From: Arthrobacter sp. B3I4 | GTDB lineage: Bacteria > Actinomycetota > Actinomycetes > Actinomycetales > Micrococcaceae | Direction: 5' to 3' | DNA length: 64,000 nt | Assembly (NCBI RefSeq): GCF_030816855.1 | Contig: NZ_JAUSYK010000001.1 | Span: forward strand, 1,116,001 to 1,180,000 | Shown: in pieces, positions 44,736 to 53,383 of the stretch | Layout: each line of letters opens with the position of its first letter | How positions within the stretch are numbered: position 1 is the first letter of the stretch | Translations under genes and position numbers: made by a program | Notes under the pieces: generated by a model | The model's input: the letters and a program-made list of their open reading frames with translations, nothing else | Told to the model about the DNA's origin: nothing | Databases searched by the model: none

Positions 44736-46054
44736 GCCACCAAGCCACTACCGGTGTGGAAACACAGGACGGGATCCTGGACACCCGACCGCCCGCCGTC
44801 GTCGCCCTCGAGCGAAGCAACGCCCGCAAGGCCGTCGTCGCTGCCTCCATCGGCAACGGACTCGAGTGGTTCGACCTGATCGTGTACGGCACGTTCGCCG
44901 TCACCATATCCAAGCTGTTCTTCCCCACTGACAACGAGGCCGCATCGCTGCTGCTGACCTTCGCCTCGTTCGGCGTTTCCTTCATCATGCGGCCACTTGG
45001 CGGCATCCTGATCGGACGCTACGCGGACAAAGCCGGCCGCAAGGCGGGCATGCTCGTTTCGATCCTGGTGATGTTCGTGGGCACCCTGCTCATCGTGATC
45101 GCGCCGACGGCGGCCGCCATCGGCGTCGCTGCCAGCCTCCTGGTGCTGGTTGCCCGGCTGTTGCAGGGCTTCGCCACGGGCGGGGAGTTCGGCACCGCAA
45201 CGGCGTACCTGATCGAGTACGCACCCACACGCAAGGCCTTCTACGGCAGCTGGCAGGTGGCCACCCAGGGTGGCGGCATCCTGCTCGCCGGCATCTTCGG
45301 GTTCGTCCTCAACAGCTACCTCAGCACCCAGTCCCTCGAGTCCTGGGGCTGGCGCCTGCCGTTTATCTTCGCGCTGGCCATCGGCCCGGTGGGCTGGTAC
45401 ATCCGCTCCAAGATGGAGGAAACTCCGGAGTTTCTGGCCACCGAACGGTCCGCGGCGCCGCTGAAGGAAACCTTCATCGGTAACGGCGGTCGGCTGTGGG
45501 CGATCGTCGGCGTCGTTTCACTGGGGTCCGTCGGCGTCTACATCGCCCTTTTCATGCCCACCTACGCCATCGTGAACCTCGGGATGCCGAAAACCGTCGC
45601 GTTCCTCTCCACTCTGATTTTCGGTGTGGTGATGAGCCTCGGCTCCCCGTTTATCGGTATGCTCGCCGACAAGGTGGGGCCGGCCCGGATCATGACCTGG
45701 GCTGCTCTTGGCACCATCGTTGCGGGCATTCCGGCGTTTCTGGTCCTCATTGCGGCGCCGGAACTGCCGACCATGATCGTCGTCGAACTCGTCCTGTCGG
45801 TGCTGGCCACGGCCTACTTCGCGCCGCTGCCGGCCATCATGTCCTCGATGTTCCCGGCCCGTATCCGTTCCACCGGGCTCTCGCTGGGCTACAACATCGG
45901 CGTCACCGTCTTTGGCGGGTTTGCTCCCTTCATCCTCACCTGGCTGATCGGCAGCACCGGATCCCTGCTGGTGCCGGGCTACTACCTCGTCGCCATCGCG
46001 GTCATCGCCACGGTAAGCCTGACCATCTCCCGCAAGGTCTACCGCCAGGCATAG
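44732..46054 (+). CDS. MFS transporter, MHS (metabolite:H+ symporter) family
   Basis: A 440-aa, 12-helix symporter. The MHS signature is clear: ASIGNGLEWFDLIVYGTFAV in TM1, then RPLGGILIGRYADKAGRKAG (motif A) and GFATGGEFGTATAYLIEY. Relatives carry proline/betaine, alpha-ketoglutarate, citrate or aromatic acids. Translational coupling to the M20 deacylase (ATGA overlap) suggests it imports that enzyme's substrate, such as an N-acyl amino acid. The N-terminal 35 residues are cytoplasmic. Confidence 0.93.
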   Translation: MSHQATTGVETQDGILDTRPPAVVALERSNARKAVVAASIGNGLEWFDLIVYGTFAVTISKLFFPTDNEAASLLLTFASFGVSFIMRPLGGILIGRYADKAGRKAGMLVSILVMFVGTLLIVIAPTAAAIGVAASLLVLVARLLQGFATGGEFGTATAYLIEYAPTRKAFYGSWQVATQGGGILLAGIFGFVLNSYLSTQSLESWGWRLPFIFALAIGPVGWYIRSKMEETPEFLATERSAAPLKETFIGNGGRLWAIVGVVSLGSVGVYIALFMPTYAIVNLGMPKTVAFLSTLIFGVVMSLGSPFIGMLADKVGPARIMTWAALGTIVAGIPAFLVLIAAPELPTMIVVELVLSVLATAYFAPLPAIMSSMFPARIRSTGLSLGYNIGVTVFGGFAPFILTWLIGSTGSLLVPGYYLVAIAVIATVSLTISRKVYRQA

Positions 46055-46162
46055 GAAGTCCGGCGGCCGGCGCACCCTGGTCAGGGCGCCGGCCGCCGGC
46101 CCGCTGACGGGAACGGGACAGCCTGCTCTTGCCCGGCACTGAGCCCGGTGCCACCATGGCTC

Positions 46163-46471
46163 ATGGCCACTGAGGATGACGTCCGACGCACTGCCCTGGC
46201 CCTGCCGGGAGTTGTTGAACGGCGCAGCTGGGGCCAGCCGGCCTGGTTTGCCGCCACGCTCCTGGCGCGGATCTGGGAGGAAGGCGTACTGACGGTCAAG
46301 ACAGAGGAACGCGACGCGCTCGCTGCTACGGATCCGGATACCTTCTTCTGGACCCTGCACCACGAGCGGTCACCGCAGCTGCTGTTGGTGCGGCTGGACC
46401 GGATAGACGACGACGAGCTGGGTGAACTCCTGGCGGAATCCCACCGTTTGGCCGGCGGCCGTCAGGCCTGA
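46163..46471 (+). CDS. MmcQ/YjbR family protein
   Basis: A 102-aa protein of the YjbR/CyaY-like fold. Typical elements are EDDVRRTALALPGVVERRSWG, the aromatic WFAATLLARIWEEGVLTVK, and a C-terminal LVRLDRIDDDELGELLAES. These are sometimes described as DNA-binding, but function is unproven. The start is ATG 46163 (MATEDD) rather than the in-frame GTG at 46148, because homologues begin there. Confidence 0.85.
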   Translation: MATEDDVRRTALALPGVVERRSWGQPAWFAATLLARIWEEGVLTVKTEERDALAATDPDTFFWTLHHERSPQLLLVRLDRIDDDELGELLAESHRLAGGRQA

Positions 46472-46523
46472 TCCGGCACCAGGGGGCGAAGGGCGTTGGT
46501 AAGGGCGCCAAGTGCAGAACGCA

Positions 46524-46535
46524 TAGGCTTGGGCC
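46524..46535 (+). promoter_or_regulatory. -10 box for leaderless APC permease mRNA
   Basis: TAGGCT (46524-46529) ends 6 nt before ATG 46536; no ribosome site is present, as expected for a leaderless transcript. Confidence 0.5.
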
Positions 46536-47858
46536 ATGGAAACTGTCACCGAACCAACAAAGTCGAAACTGAAGCAGGCCATAACCGGCCCGCTGCTCTA
46601 CCTTTTTATTCTCGGTGACGTCCTGGGCGCGGGGATCTACGCCCTGGTGGGCAAAGTCGCCGGCGAGGTCGGCGGCGCAATTTGGATTCCGTTGGCGCTG
46701 GCCTTGATTCTGGCGCTGCTGACGGCCACTTCCTACGCGGAGCTCGTAACGAAGTACCCCAAAGCCGGGGGAGCCGCCGTCTTCGCTGAACGCGCTTTCA
46801 AAGTGCCCCTCATCTCGTTCCTCGTCGGCTTCTGCATGCTGGCCGCGGGCGTCACCAGCGCGGCAGGATTGAGTCTGGCATTCGCAGGGGACTACCTCAA
46901 GCCCTTCCTCGATGTCCCCGCGACCGCGGCGGCACTGGTATTTCTGTTCCTGATCGGCCTGCTCAACGCGCGGGGCGTCAAGGAGTCGGTGCGAGCAAAC
47001 GTCATCATGACCGTCATCGAGGTGTCCGGGCTGGTGCTGGTCATCGTGCTGGTGGGCCTGATGTTCGGGCGCGGCGACGGCGACGCGTCCCGTGTGGTGG
47101 CCTTCAATCCCGAGGTCTCTCCGGCGGCCGGAGTCCTGGCTGCCGCCCTGCTGGCGTACTACTCGTTCGTCGGTTTCGAGACGTCGGCCAACGTGGCGGA
47201 AGAGGTCCGGGACGTCCACCGCGTGTACCCGAAGGCGCTTTTTGGAGCGTTGCTGACCGCCGGCGGCATCTACGTCCTGATCGGCCTGGCCTCGTCGATC
47301 GCACTGCCGGCGGATGAGCTCAACCAGTCCTCCGGACCGTTGCTGCAGGTGGTGCAGGCGACCGGTTTCGGAGTGCCGGACTGGCTCTTCGGCCTGGTTG
47401 CACTGATCGCTGTCGCCAACGGCGCGCTCCTGACCATGATCATGGCGAGCCGCCTGGCCTTTGGAATGGCGGAACAGTCACTGCTGCCGGCCGTCCTGGG
47501 GCGTGTGCTCCCGAACCGCCGCACTCCTTGGGTCGCCATTGCCGTCACAACCGTTGCCGCCATGTTGCTGACCGCCACCGGGGACCTGGAATCACTGGCG
47601 GAGACGGTCGTGCTGTTGCTCCTGTTCGTCTTCATCAGTACAAACACGGCGGTTTTGGTGCTTCGGAGGGACAAGGTAGAGCACAAGCACTTCCGGGCGC
47701 CCACGGTCGTCCCGTACCTGGCATTGGCTTCGTGTGCGGTGCTGCTGTTGCAACAGGATGCAGGCATCTGGTGGCGGGCGGCCGTGCTCTTGCTTGTCGG
47801 CCTGGTGTTTTTCTTCGCTGCCAAGTGGGTCGCATCCAAGGCCCGCACCAAGCACTAG
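46536..47858 (+). CDS. APC superfamily amino acid permease
   Basis: A 440-aa transporter with 12 predicted helices. TM1 carries the discontinuous-helix motif LFILGDVLGAGIYALVG (GxG in the substrate site). TM2-3 region YAELVTKYPKAGGAAVFAERAF and TM6 YYSFVGFETSANVAEEV are standard for amino acid/polyamine/cationic families. A specific substrate cannot be assigned. It starts with METVTEPTKSKLKQA directly after a TANNNT -10 box. It is convergent with the MarR regulator gene (30 bp apart). Confidence 0.92.
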   Translation: METVTEPTKSKLKQAITGPLLYLFILGDVLGAGIYALVGKVAGEVGGAIWIPLALALILALLTATSYAELVTKYPKAGGAAVFAERAFKVPLISFLVGFCMLAAGVTSAAGLSLAFAGDYLKPFLDVPATAAALVFLFLIGLLNARGVKESVRANVIMTVIEVSGLVLVIVLVGLMFGRGDGDASRVVAFNPEVSPAAGVLAAALLAYYSFVGFETSANVAEEVRDVHRVYPKALFGALLTAGGIYVLIGLASSIALPADELNQSSGPLLQVVQATGFGVPDWLFGLVALIAVANGALLTMIMASRLAFGMAEQSLLPAVLGRVLPNRRTPWVAIAVTTVAAMLLTATGDLESLAETVVLLLLFVFISTNTAVLVLRRDKVEHKHFRAPTVVPYLALASCAVLLLQQDAGIWWRAAVLLLVGLVFFFAAKWVASKARTKH

Positions 47859-47888
47859 ACGCTCCAGGCCGGGAGGGGGCCGGGCCAG

Positions 47889-48389
47889 TCAGCCCGCGTC
47901 AATGGTGTCTACGGCTTCACGCATCCGTAGCAGAAAGCCCACCACGGCGCGTGCGTCCTCGGGGGTGAGGGAGTTGGCAATTTCGAGCATCCGCTGGTGC
48001 ATCCGGCCCAGGGTGTGGCGTACTTCCTCGTCCGCCCCGGGCGTGGGCCGGAGGATGATGGCGCGCCGGTCGGAGGGGTGCGGTTCGCGGGTGATGTAGC
48101 CGCTGGCCACCATCCGGTCGACGAGGGCAGTCATCGACGCAGATGTCATGCCCAGGCGGGTGGCCAGTTCTTTGGGCCGGACCTGTACTCCGGCCGTCTC
48201 CGCTTCCAGCAGGTAGCGCAGCGCCAGCAGGTCCGTCTCGCCCATCGCCATGGAGTCGCGGGTGCGGCGCCGCATCGCCGTCTCCGACGCCCGGTAGTCC
48301 CGCAGCGCATTTAGGACGTCGACGCCGGAGGGCTGGCCGTCCCGTCGGGCCGGGTACCAGTAGCCTTCGCTCTCACCGGAGGGATGCAC
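47889..48389 (-). CDS. MarR family transcriptional regulator
   Basis: A 166-aa winged-helix repressor starting at GTG 48387-48389 with AAGGA upstream. The DNA-binding part contains LRYLLEAETAGVQVRPKELA, LGMTSASMTALVDRMVASGY and the wing REPHPSDRRAIILR, all canonical. Residues 1-40 include an atypical Gly/Arg-rich extension (HPSGESEGYWYPARRDGQPS). No regulated operon lies alongside. A palindromic site just upstream suggests autorepression; the ligand is unknown, possibly an aromatic acid as for many MarR proteins. Confidence 0.93.
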   Translation of the reverse strand: MHPSGESEGYWYPARRDGQPSGVDVLNALRDYRASETAMRRRTRDSMAMGETDLLALRYLLEAETAGVQVRPKELATRLGMTSASMTALVDRMVASGYITREPHPSDRRAIILRPTPGADEEVRHTLGRMHQRMLEIANSLTPEDARAVVGFLLRMREAVDTIDAG

Positions 48390-48397
48390 GCGATTTC

Positions 48398-48430
48398 CTT
48401 AGATAACCTAGCTGTACGTTCGTCTAAGCA
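48398..48430. promoter_or_regulatory. MarR-type operator
   Basis: CTTAGATAACCTAG (48398-48411) is a near-palindrome resembling MarR boxes, and CTAAG at 48424-48428 gives a wider repeat of the same half-site. It covers the region between promoter and ribosome site of the MarR gene. Confidence 0.5.
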
Positions 48431-48471
48431 ATAAAGGGTAGCGCAGTCCTCGGGCCAAAGCCGCCGTCGGA

Positions 48472-49536
48472 CTATTTCGGTGCCGCGACCGAACCCCTGC
48501 GGATCAGTTCCGCCCTGAATTCCGGAACTACGGCGGACGGCTGTCGGCCCTCAATCTGCCGGATCAGGGCGGAAGCGGCCGCAGCGCCCATGTCGTAAAC
48601 CGGCTGTGCGATGACCGTGAGCGGCGGCGTCGTCAACCGGGTCCAGGCAAAGTCGTCGTACATCAGGAAGGAAACTTCCTCCGGAATCGACAGGCCAAGC
48701 TCCTGGATGGCTTCGACCACACTGAGACCGATCAGGCCGTCGGAAGCGATAATCGCCGTCGCCGGATCAGGGCGCTGCAGCAGTTCCCGGGTGATCTTTC
48801 TGATCGACTCGGCACTGCCTGCGTTCAGTCGGACCAGGTCGTCCGGCGGTTGCAGGCCCGCCTCGGCGAACGCCCGTCTGAACCCGTCGCGCCGGTCCGA
48901 AATCTGGGACGACTCCAGTGCCATGCCATCGTGGTACGGCTCGTTCGTCCGCAGCGTGGAGATGAAGGCGATCCGGCGATGGCCGGCGTCGATCAGGTAG
49001 CTCGTTGACTGGTAGGAGATGTTCTCCATGTCTACGGCAATGGTGTCCACGTCGAGCCCCGGCGCTTTGCGGTCCAGCAGCACCAGGGGCCGGGCGGATT
49101 CGTGGACCCGCCGCAGGTGCTGGGTGTCCACGGAGGACGCCGGCGCCACGATCAAGCCGTCCACTCGCTTGTCCAGCAGGACCCCGACGGCGTCGACCTC
49201 CGCGGCCGTATCCTCATCCGTGTTGACCAGAATGACGTTGTAGCCGCTGCGCTTCGCGGTGTCCGAAATGCCTCGGGTCGCCAGGCCGAAGTGGGGATTT
49301 TCGATATCACCGACCACAACCCCGATCGTATGGGACTTACCCGTGTTCATGCTGCGGGCCAGTTCATTAGGGCGGTAGTCCAGCTCTTCGGCGGCGGCCA
49401 ATACCCGCTCCCGGACGTCATCGCTGACTGCACCATAGTTGCCCAGAGCCCGCGCGGCCTGGGCCTTCGAAACCTGAGCGGCCCGCGCGACGTCGGCGAC
49501 GGTGACATCTCGGCGGCGGGAAGGATCACTTTTCAT
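48472..49536 (-). CDS. LacI family transcriptional regulator
   Basis: A 354-aa repressor. The HTH and hinge (about residues 9-60) show VTVADVARAAQVSKAQAARA and VLAAAEELDYRPNELARSMN. The periplasmic-binding-protein-like effector domain has GVVVGDIENPHFG, DGLIVAPASS and AIIASDGLIGLSVVEA. It is divergent from the amino-acid ABC operon (49711-54496) and separated from it by a long perfect inverted repeat. It is therefore the likely local regulator, although LacI proteins generally bind sugars rather than amino acids. Confidence 0.94.
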   Translation of the reverse strand: MKSDPSRRRDVTVADVARAAQVSKAQAARALGNYGAVSDDVRERVLAAAEELDYRPNELARSMNTGKSHTIGVVVGDIENPHFGLATRGISDTAKRSGYNVILVNTDEDTAAEVDAVGVLLDKRVDGLIVAPASSVDTQHLRRVHESARPLVLLDRKAPGLDVDTIAVDMENISYQSTSYLIDAGHRRIAFISTLRTNEPYHDGMALESSQISDRRDGFRRAFAEAGLQPPDDLVRLNAGSAESIRKITRELLQRPDPATAIIASDGLIGLSVVEAIQELGLSIPEEVSFLMYDDFAWTRLTTPPLTVIAQPVYDMGAAAASALIRQIEGRQPSAVVPEFRAELIRRGSVAAPK

Positions 49537-49601
49537 TACGGCCTTTCGTAGCGAACCCTTGACGCCGTCTGTGGCTTAGATTACATTTCTAGCAATCGAT
49601 G

Positions 49602-49640
49602 TGAGTCCGGTCTCAATCGTATGGATTGAGACCGGACTCA
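49602..49640. promoter_or_regulatory. Long perfect inverted repeat in the LacI/ABC divergent promoter region
   Basis: Positions 49602-49618 and 49624-49640 are perfect 17-bp complements around GTATG. The core CTCAATC-GTATG-GATTGAG looks like an operator, while the full length could also form an RNA hairpin in the leader of the ABC operon. Confidence 0.65.
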
Positions 49641-49710
49641 GCAAGACCCCCATTGACGCATCCTCCCGCCGGGCGCGGACCGCGCCTCACTCCCATGATT
49701 GGAAAATGCT

Positions 49711-50586
49711 GTGAACACAGGAAAGAAACTGCGCCCCGCGGCGCTCATGGCCGCCGCCGTCGCCGCGGTTCTCGCGCTGTCCGGCTGCGGCGGGGCCTCC
49801 ACCGCCTCGTCGTCGCCCGCGGACAACCCGTACGGCCTGATCCAGGCCGGCACCATCCGTGTCGCAAGCCTGGGCGATTCCAAGCCCTATACTTTCACCG
49901 ACGCGCAGGGTAGTTTCACTGGCTTCGACGTCGAGCTCTTCAAGGACGTGGCCCACCGCGCCGGTGTCGACAACGTGGTTTTCACCGGCCAGGACTTCTC
50001 CGGGCTGCTTTCCGCCGTTGCCAACGGCCAGTTCGACGCCGGCGTCGCCGCCATCGGCATCACGGACAAGCGCAAGCAGACGGTTGACTTCTCCGACGGC
50101 TACCTCGCCGGCTACCTGACGGTCATCACGAAGCCGACGTCCGGCATCAGCGGGGCCGACGGCCTCGGCGGAAAGCGCCTCGGGGTTGTGCAGGGGACGC
50201 TGCAGGAAGCCTACGCCGTGAAGAACTTCACCTCCGCCAGCCTGGTGCGCTTCCCGGACAACAACACCGCAATCTCCGCCGTAAACAGCGGTTCCGTCGA
50301 TGCCCACTTCCTGGACTACGAGGCGGCCAAGGCGTACGAGAGCCAGTACGGGCTCGTCAGCGCCGCGGACATCCCCTCCTTTGACGCCCCCGCCGGGTTC
50401 GCCGTGGCGAAGGGCAAGACTGCCTTCAAGGACGCACTGAACAAGGGACTGGCCGCCGCGATGGAAGACGGCACCTGGAAAAAGCTGTACCAGAAGTGGT
50501 TCCCGGGCTCCCCGATGCCCAAGCAGTACCTGCCGAAGGCCGAGCAGGCGGCAAGCCCGTCGCCCACCCCCACCTCAAGCAAATAA
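49711..50586 (+). CDS. Amino-acid ABC transporter substrate-binding lipoprotein (family 3)
   Basis: Solute receptor of 291 aa from GTG 49711 (GGA 7 nt upstream), rather than TTG 49699. The signal peptide ends in the lipobox LSGC, giving a lipidated receptor. SBP_bac_3 segments are [52 protein letters not shown] and the ligand-site neighbourhood [14 protein letters not shown] Ser/Pro/Thr-rich C-terminal tail follows. It starts an operon with permease, ATPase, a Gfo/Idh/MocA dehydrogenase and a DAO-family oxidase. The ligand is probably an unusual amino acid or opine-like compound that these enzymes degrade. Confidence 0.92.
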   Translation: MNTGKKLRPAALMAAAVAAVLALSGCGGASTASSSPADNPYGLIQAGTIRVASLGDSKPYTFTDAQGSFTGFDVELFKDVAHRAGVDNVVFTGQDFSGLLSAVANGQFDAGVAAIGITDKRKQTVDFSDGYLAGYLTVITKPTSGISGADGLGGKRLGVVQGTLQEAYAVKNFTSASLVRFPDNNTAISAVNSGSVDAHFLDYEAAKAYESQYGLVSAADIPSFDAPAGFAVAKGKTAFKDALNKGLAAAMEDGTWKKLYQKWFPGSPMPKQYLPKAEQAASPSPTPTSSK

Positions 50587-50640
50587 GCCGCCGTACCGCC
50601 AGGCGAACACCTCCAACAGCTAGCCCCGCGGCAACAAATC

Positions 50641-50667
50641 AGGCGGGCCGCCCTACGCGGCCCGCCT
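50641..50667 (+). other. Attenuator-like hairpin between receptor and permease genes
   Basis: AGGCGGGCCG (50641-50650) pairs with CGGCCCGCCT (50658-50667). Such hairpins after a receptor gene commonly lower expression of the downstream transporter subunits. Confidence 0.65.
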
Positions 50668-50701
50668 AGGATCCACAAGCAACCTACGTCTGAGAGCAAC
50701 C

Positions 50702-51490
50702 ATGGACTGGTTAAGCACCATCGCCCGTACCTTCTTCGACTTCGCCGCAATGGCTGAAGTCCTGCCCCAGCTATTGGGAGTCGGTCTCCTCAACACCCTC
50801 ATAATCTCCCTCGCCGCAACTGTCATCGGGGTTGTCCTCGGCATGGTCATCGCCGTCATGGGCATCTCTCCCTCCCGGTGGCTGCGCGTCCCCGCCCGGA
50901 TCTACACGGACCTCTTCCGCGGACTCCCGGCAATCCTCACTATCCTGCTGATTGGCCAGGGATTCGCGCGCTTCAGCCAGTCGATCTTCGGCCCCTCGCC
51001 CTACCCGCTGGGAATCATTGCCCTGAGCCTGATAGCCAGCGCCTACATTGGAGAGATCTTCCGCGCCGGCATCCAGAGCGTTGACAAAGGCCAGGGCGAA
51101 GCCTGCCGGGCGCTGGGCATGAGTTACGCCAAGTCCATGGCCTTGGTGGTCGTGCCGCAGGGCGTCCGCCGGGTCCTGCCGGCGCTGGTCAACCAGTTCA
51201 TCGCGATCGTGAAGGACTCCTCGCTGGTCTACTTCCTCGGCCTCCTGGTATCCGAACGGGAACTCTTCCGCGTTGGCCAGGACGCCGCCGTCCTCTCCGG
51301 CAACCTCTCACCGCTGGTGATGGCCGGGGTCTTCTACTTGGTGATCACCGTGCCCCTGACCCACCTCGTCAACTACTTCGACAACCGGTTCCGTACCGGC
51401 CGCCGCCGTCCCGCCGCCCCCAGCAGCGGTCTCAAAGAAGTCAACGAACTCGCCGCGGCCTCACCGCTGACCACCGGGAGCAACACATGA
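50702..51490 (+). CDS. Amino-acid ABC transporter permease (HisM/GlnP type)
   Basis: A 262-aa inner-membrane permease with five to six helices. The N-terminal family motif LLGVGLLNTLIISLAATVIG and the EAA loop EACRALGMSYAKSMALVVVPQGVRR are diagnostic; YTDLFRGLPAILTILLI is also conserved. A single permease gene implies a homodimeric channel. The start of the ATPase gene overlaps its stop (ATGA, 51487-51490). Confidence 0.94.
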   Translation: MDWLSTIARTFFDFAAMAEVLPQLLGVGLLNTLIISLAATVIGVVLGMVIAVMGISPSRWLRVPARIYTDLFRGLPAILTILLIGQGFARFSQSIFGPSPYPLGIIALSLIASAYIGEIFRAGIQSVDKGQGEACRALGMSYAKSMALVVVPQGVRRVLPALVNQFIAIVKDSSLVYFLGLLVSERELFRVGQDAAVLSGNLSPLVMAGVFYLVITVPLTHLVNYFDNRFRTGRRRPAAPSSGLKEVNELAAASPLTTGSNT

Positions 51491-52266
51491 GCCTCGCCAG
51501 CAACACCGCCAAGAACACCGCACCGGACATCGAGACCTTCCACGGCTCCAGCCTGGAACTGAAAAACCTCACCATGGCCTACGGCGACATCGAGGTGCTG
51601 CGCAATGTCAGCCTCAGCGTCGCGCCGGGAACCACCACCTGTATCATCGGGCCCTCCGGCTCCGGCAAATCCACCCTGCTGCGCGGAGTCAACCGACTGC
51701 ACGAGCCCAAGAGCGGGGACGTGCTCCTGGCAGGCGAAAGCGCCCTGCACGTCAAACCTGACCTTTTGCGGGCCCGCATTGGCATGGTGTTCCAGCACTT
51801 CAATCTCTTCCCGGACCATACCGCCCTGGAGAACGTCGCACTGGCCCTTTGGAGCGTCAAGGGAATGCCCAAGGCCGAGGCCCGAGAACGCGCCCGCCGC
51901 CGCCTCGCCGAGGTCGGCCTGGCCGAACGCGCCGACCACCGGCCCCGGGACCTCTCCGGCGGCCAGCAGCAGCGCGTCGCGATCGCCCGGGCCCTGGCTA
52001 TGGAACCTGAGGTCATGCTCTTCGACGAGGCCACCAGCGCCCTGGACCCGGAACTGGTCAAGGGCGTGTTGAACCTGATGGCCGGCTTGGGCCGCCGTGG
52101 GATGACCATGCTGGTGGTCACGCATGAAATGGGCTTCGCCCGGAAGGTCGCGGACCAGGTGGTCTTCATGGACGAAGGCGAAGTCGTCGAATCCGGCACC
52201 CCCGCCCAGCTCTTCGACAACCCCCAAAGCGAACGGCTTCAGCGGTTCCTCTCCGAGGTGCTCTGA
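51487..52266 (+). CDS. Amino-acid ABC transporter ATP-binding protein
   Basis: A 259-aa ATPase of the polar amino acid class. Walker A GPSGSGKSTLLR, Q-loop MVFQHFNLFPD, signature LSGGQQQRVAIARAL, Walker B VMLFDEATSALDPE and H-loop MLVVTHEMGFA are all intact. About 25 residues of extra N-terminus precede the family start LELKNLTMAYGD. It is coupled to the permease by an ATGA overlap and directly abuts the following dehydrogenase (stop and ATG adjoin). Confidence 0.96.
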   Translation: MSLASNTAKNTAPDIETFHGSSLELKNLTMAYGDIEVLRNVSLSVAPGTTTCIIGPSGSGKSTLLRGVNRLHEPKSGDVLLAGESALHVKPDLLRARIGMVFQHFNLFPDHTALENVALALWSVKGMPKAEARERARRRLAEVGLAERADHRPRDLSGGQQQRVAIARALAMEPEVMLFDEATSALDPELVKGVLNLMAGLGRRGMTMLVVTHEMGFARKVADQVVFMDEGEVVESGTPAQLFDNPQSERLQRFLSEVL

Positions 52267-53319
52267 ATGGAGACGTTGAAGGAAAGCACCGCGGGCTCGC
52301 CCATCCGCACCGCCGTCGTCGGCTTCGGCGTCTCGGGCAAGGTCTTCCACGCACCGCTGATCGCAGCCCACCCGCGCTACTCACTGGATGTCATCGTTAC
52401 CTCCCAGCCGGACCGGGCCGCGGAAGCGGCGCGACTCTACCCCGACGCCAAGGTTCTCGCGTCGCCGGAGGCGCTGTTCGCCCTCGCTGCGGACCTCGAC
52501 CTTGTCGTCCTCGGCACGCCTCCGCAGACCCACTTTGATCTCGCCGCAACTGCGATCTCCCGGGGCCTGTCGGTCGTGGTGGACAAGCCCTTCGTCCCGA
52601 CCTCGGCCAAGGGAGAGGGCCTGATCTCCATGGCGACTGACGCCGGCGTGCAGCTTACGGTGTTCCAGAACCGGCGCTGGGACGCGGACTTCCTAACGCT
52701 TCAAGAGTTGCTCCGTGGCGGTGCGCTCGGTGACGTCCGCAGCTTTGAGTCGCGCTTTGAATGGTGGCGGCCGGAAGGGTTCGGGAACTGGCGTGATACG
52801 GCTGCAGTGTCCGACGGCGGCGGCATCCTCAACGACCTCGGCGCCCATCTGATCGACCAGGCCATCCAGCTGTTCGGCCCGGTGGCCGAGAGCTACGGGG
52901 AGACCGCCAACCACGGTCACCCCGACGGCGGTGACACCGAAGCTTTCGTTAGCCTGCGCCACGAGTCCGGTGTCCGTTCACGGCTGTGGATGAACGGGAT
53001 GGCGGCCCAGACCGGTCCGCGCTTCCACGTCCTCGGGTCCGAGGCTGGCTACACCAAGCGCGGCCTCGACAGCCAGGAACGCACCTTGGCCCACGGGGTG
53101 CTGCCCTCGGATTCCGCCTACGGTGTCGAGCCCGAGGACTCTTGGGGGGTCCTCGGCGTCGACGCAGCCGCCGTGCCCGTCCCGGCCAGGAGGGGCGCTT
53201 ATCCCGAGTTCTATAGCCGGCTGGCAGCGGCGCTTGATGGTAACGGCCCGCTGCCGGTTGACCCCCGCGAATCCCTTGAGGTGCTCAAAGTCATCGAGAG
53301 CATCCGCGCCTTCGCCTAG
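52267..53319 (+). CDS. Gfo/Idh/MocA family oxidoreductase
   Basis: A 350-aa NAD(P)-dependent dehydrogenase. The Rossmann motif is VVGFGVSGKVFHAPLIAAHP, with the family EKP-type catalytic segment VVDKPFVPT (Asp-Lys-Pro here) and a conserved GGGILNDLGAHLIDQAIQLF. It begins immediately after the ATPase stop codon. The close coupling with an amino-acid importer and an FAD amine oxidase suggests reductive or oxidative handling of the imported compound, for example an opine or imino acid. The substrate is not determinable. Confidence 0.92.
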   Translation: METLKESTAGSPIRTAVVGFGVSGKVFHAPLIAAHPRYSLDVIVTSQPDRAAEAARLYPDAKVLASPEALFALAADLDLVVLGTPPQTHFDLAATAISRGLSVVVDKPFVPTSAKGEGLISMATDAGVQLTVFQNRRWDADFLTLQELLRGGALGDVRSFESRFEWWRPEGFGNWRDTAAVSDGGGILNDLGAHLIDQAIQLFGPVAESYGETANHGHPDGGDTEAFVSLRHESGVRSRLWMNGMAAQTGPRFHVLGSEAGYTKRGLDSQERTLAHGVLPSDSAYGVEPEDSWGVLGVDAAAVPVPARRGAYPEFYSRLAAALDGNGPLPVDPRESLEVLKVIESIRAFA

Positions 53320-53383
53320 CATCCCCGCGCGGCCCTCCAGGTCCCGCGCACCCTGAAGCCAACCCTTAAGAAAGGCCACACCC

